Positions 14,316 to 14,380 of a DNA stretch of 14,380 nt are shown here, piece by piece. The DNA is from Brevibacterium sp. p3-SID960 (GTDB taxonomy: Bacteria > Actinomycetota > Actinomycetes > Actinomycetales > Brevibacteriaceae): positions 1 through 14,380 of the forward strand of contig NZ_JALXKS010000054.1 in the NCBI RefSeq assembly GCF_025144725.1. Direction: 5' to 3'. Position numbers and translations under genes: made by a program. The notes under the pieces were generated by a model. That model searched no databases. It saw nothing but the letters and a program-made list of their open reading frames with translations, and was not told the origin of the DNA. Numbering within the stretch: the first letter of the stretch is position 1; each line of letters opens with the position of its first letter.

Positions 14316-14380
14316 CGCCCCTGTAGACTGACACGCAGATCACGGGCTGATTCAGGCCCAGACTGACACGCAGGCCCCGC
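14316..14380 (+). promoter_or_regulatory. Window end: direct repeat and possible promoter
   Basis: A 14-bp direct repeat, AGACTGACACGCAG, occurs at 14325-14338 and 14360-14373, a 35-bp period. TAGACT (14324-14329), overlapping the first copy, fits the TAnnnT -10 pattern and could serve a gene lying to the right of the window. No gene is seen in these 65 bases. Confidence 0.35.

Overview
The window is high-GC DNA with strong G/C preference at third codon positions, actinobacterial protein families, GTG starts and several genes that look leaderless. It most resembles a Micrococcales-type actinobacterium, perhaps Brevibacterium or a relative; the genus is a guess from protein style, not a database result. 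I see eleven protein genes and no rRNA, tRNA, insertion sequence, phage gene or CRISPR array. The first ~45 bases are only G and C in long runs and look like a contig-end artefact.

Layout. (1) 100-5160, plus strand: a four-gene operon for an oligopeptide/dipeptide-type ABC importer (permeases DppB-like and DppC-like, and a fused double ATPase DppD-DppF-like), followed by an amidase-signature hydrolase. The solute-binding protein is not in the window and probably lies to the left. (2) 5162-7904, minus strand: a tightly overlapping three-gene ABC-2 exporter of the DrrAB/NodIJ type (one ATPase, two permeases), converging on the amidase with only one base between stop codons. (3) 8008-9390, minus strand: a single-pass membrane protein with a Pro/Gly/Ser-rich repetitive cytoplasmic N-terminus and a lysine-rich, two-cysteine extracellular domain of unknown function, followed by a strong hairpin. 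(4) 9552-13976: perM-like membrane protein (DUF6350), then purN and purH, then a DUF3017-type small membrane protein. A small unknown membrane protein gene on the minus strand (10803-11255) sits between perM and purN. The perM-purN-purH order matches Mycobacterium tuberculosis Rv0955-Rv0957. (5) 14133-14315: a 60-residue MT0933/Rv0909-type putative antitoxin without a visible toxin, then 65 bases with a 14-bp direct repeat and a possible promoter.

How the genes work together. The first operon can be read as import of a peptide-like or amide-containing compound and its hydrolysis in the cytoplasm. The second block is an efflux or export pump of unknown substrate. The third block combines de novo purine synthesis (PurN makes FGAR, PurH makes IMP) with envelope/division-linked membrane proteins. 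Three plus/minus genes (the exporter ATPase, purN and, more weakly, perM) share a -10-like hexamer ending exactly 7 nt before a GTG, which argues for leaderless transcripts. Nothing here is a clearly new system; the most unusual items are the orphan antitoxin-like gene with its palindromic leader, the unknown membrane gene sharing a 28-bp divergent promoter region with purN, and the altered EAA loop of the DppC-like permease.
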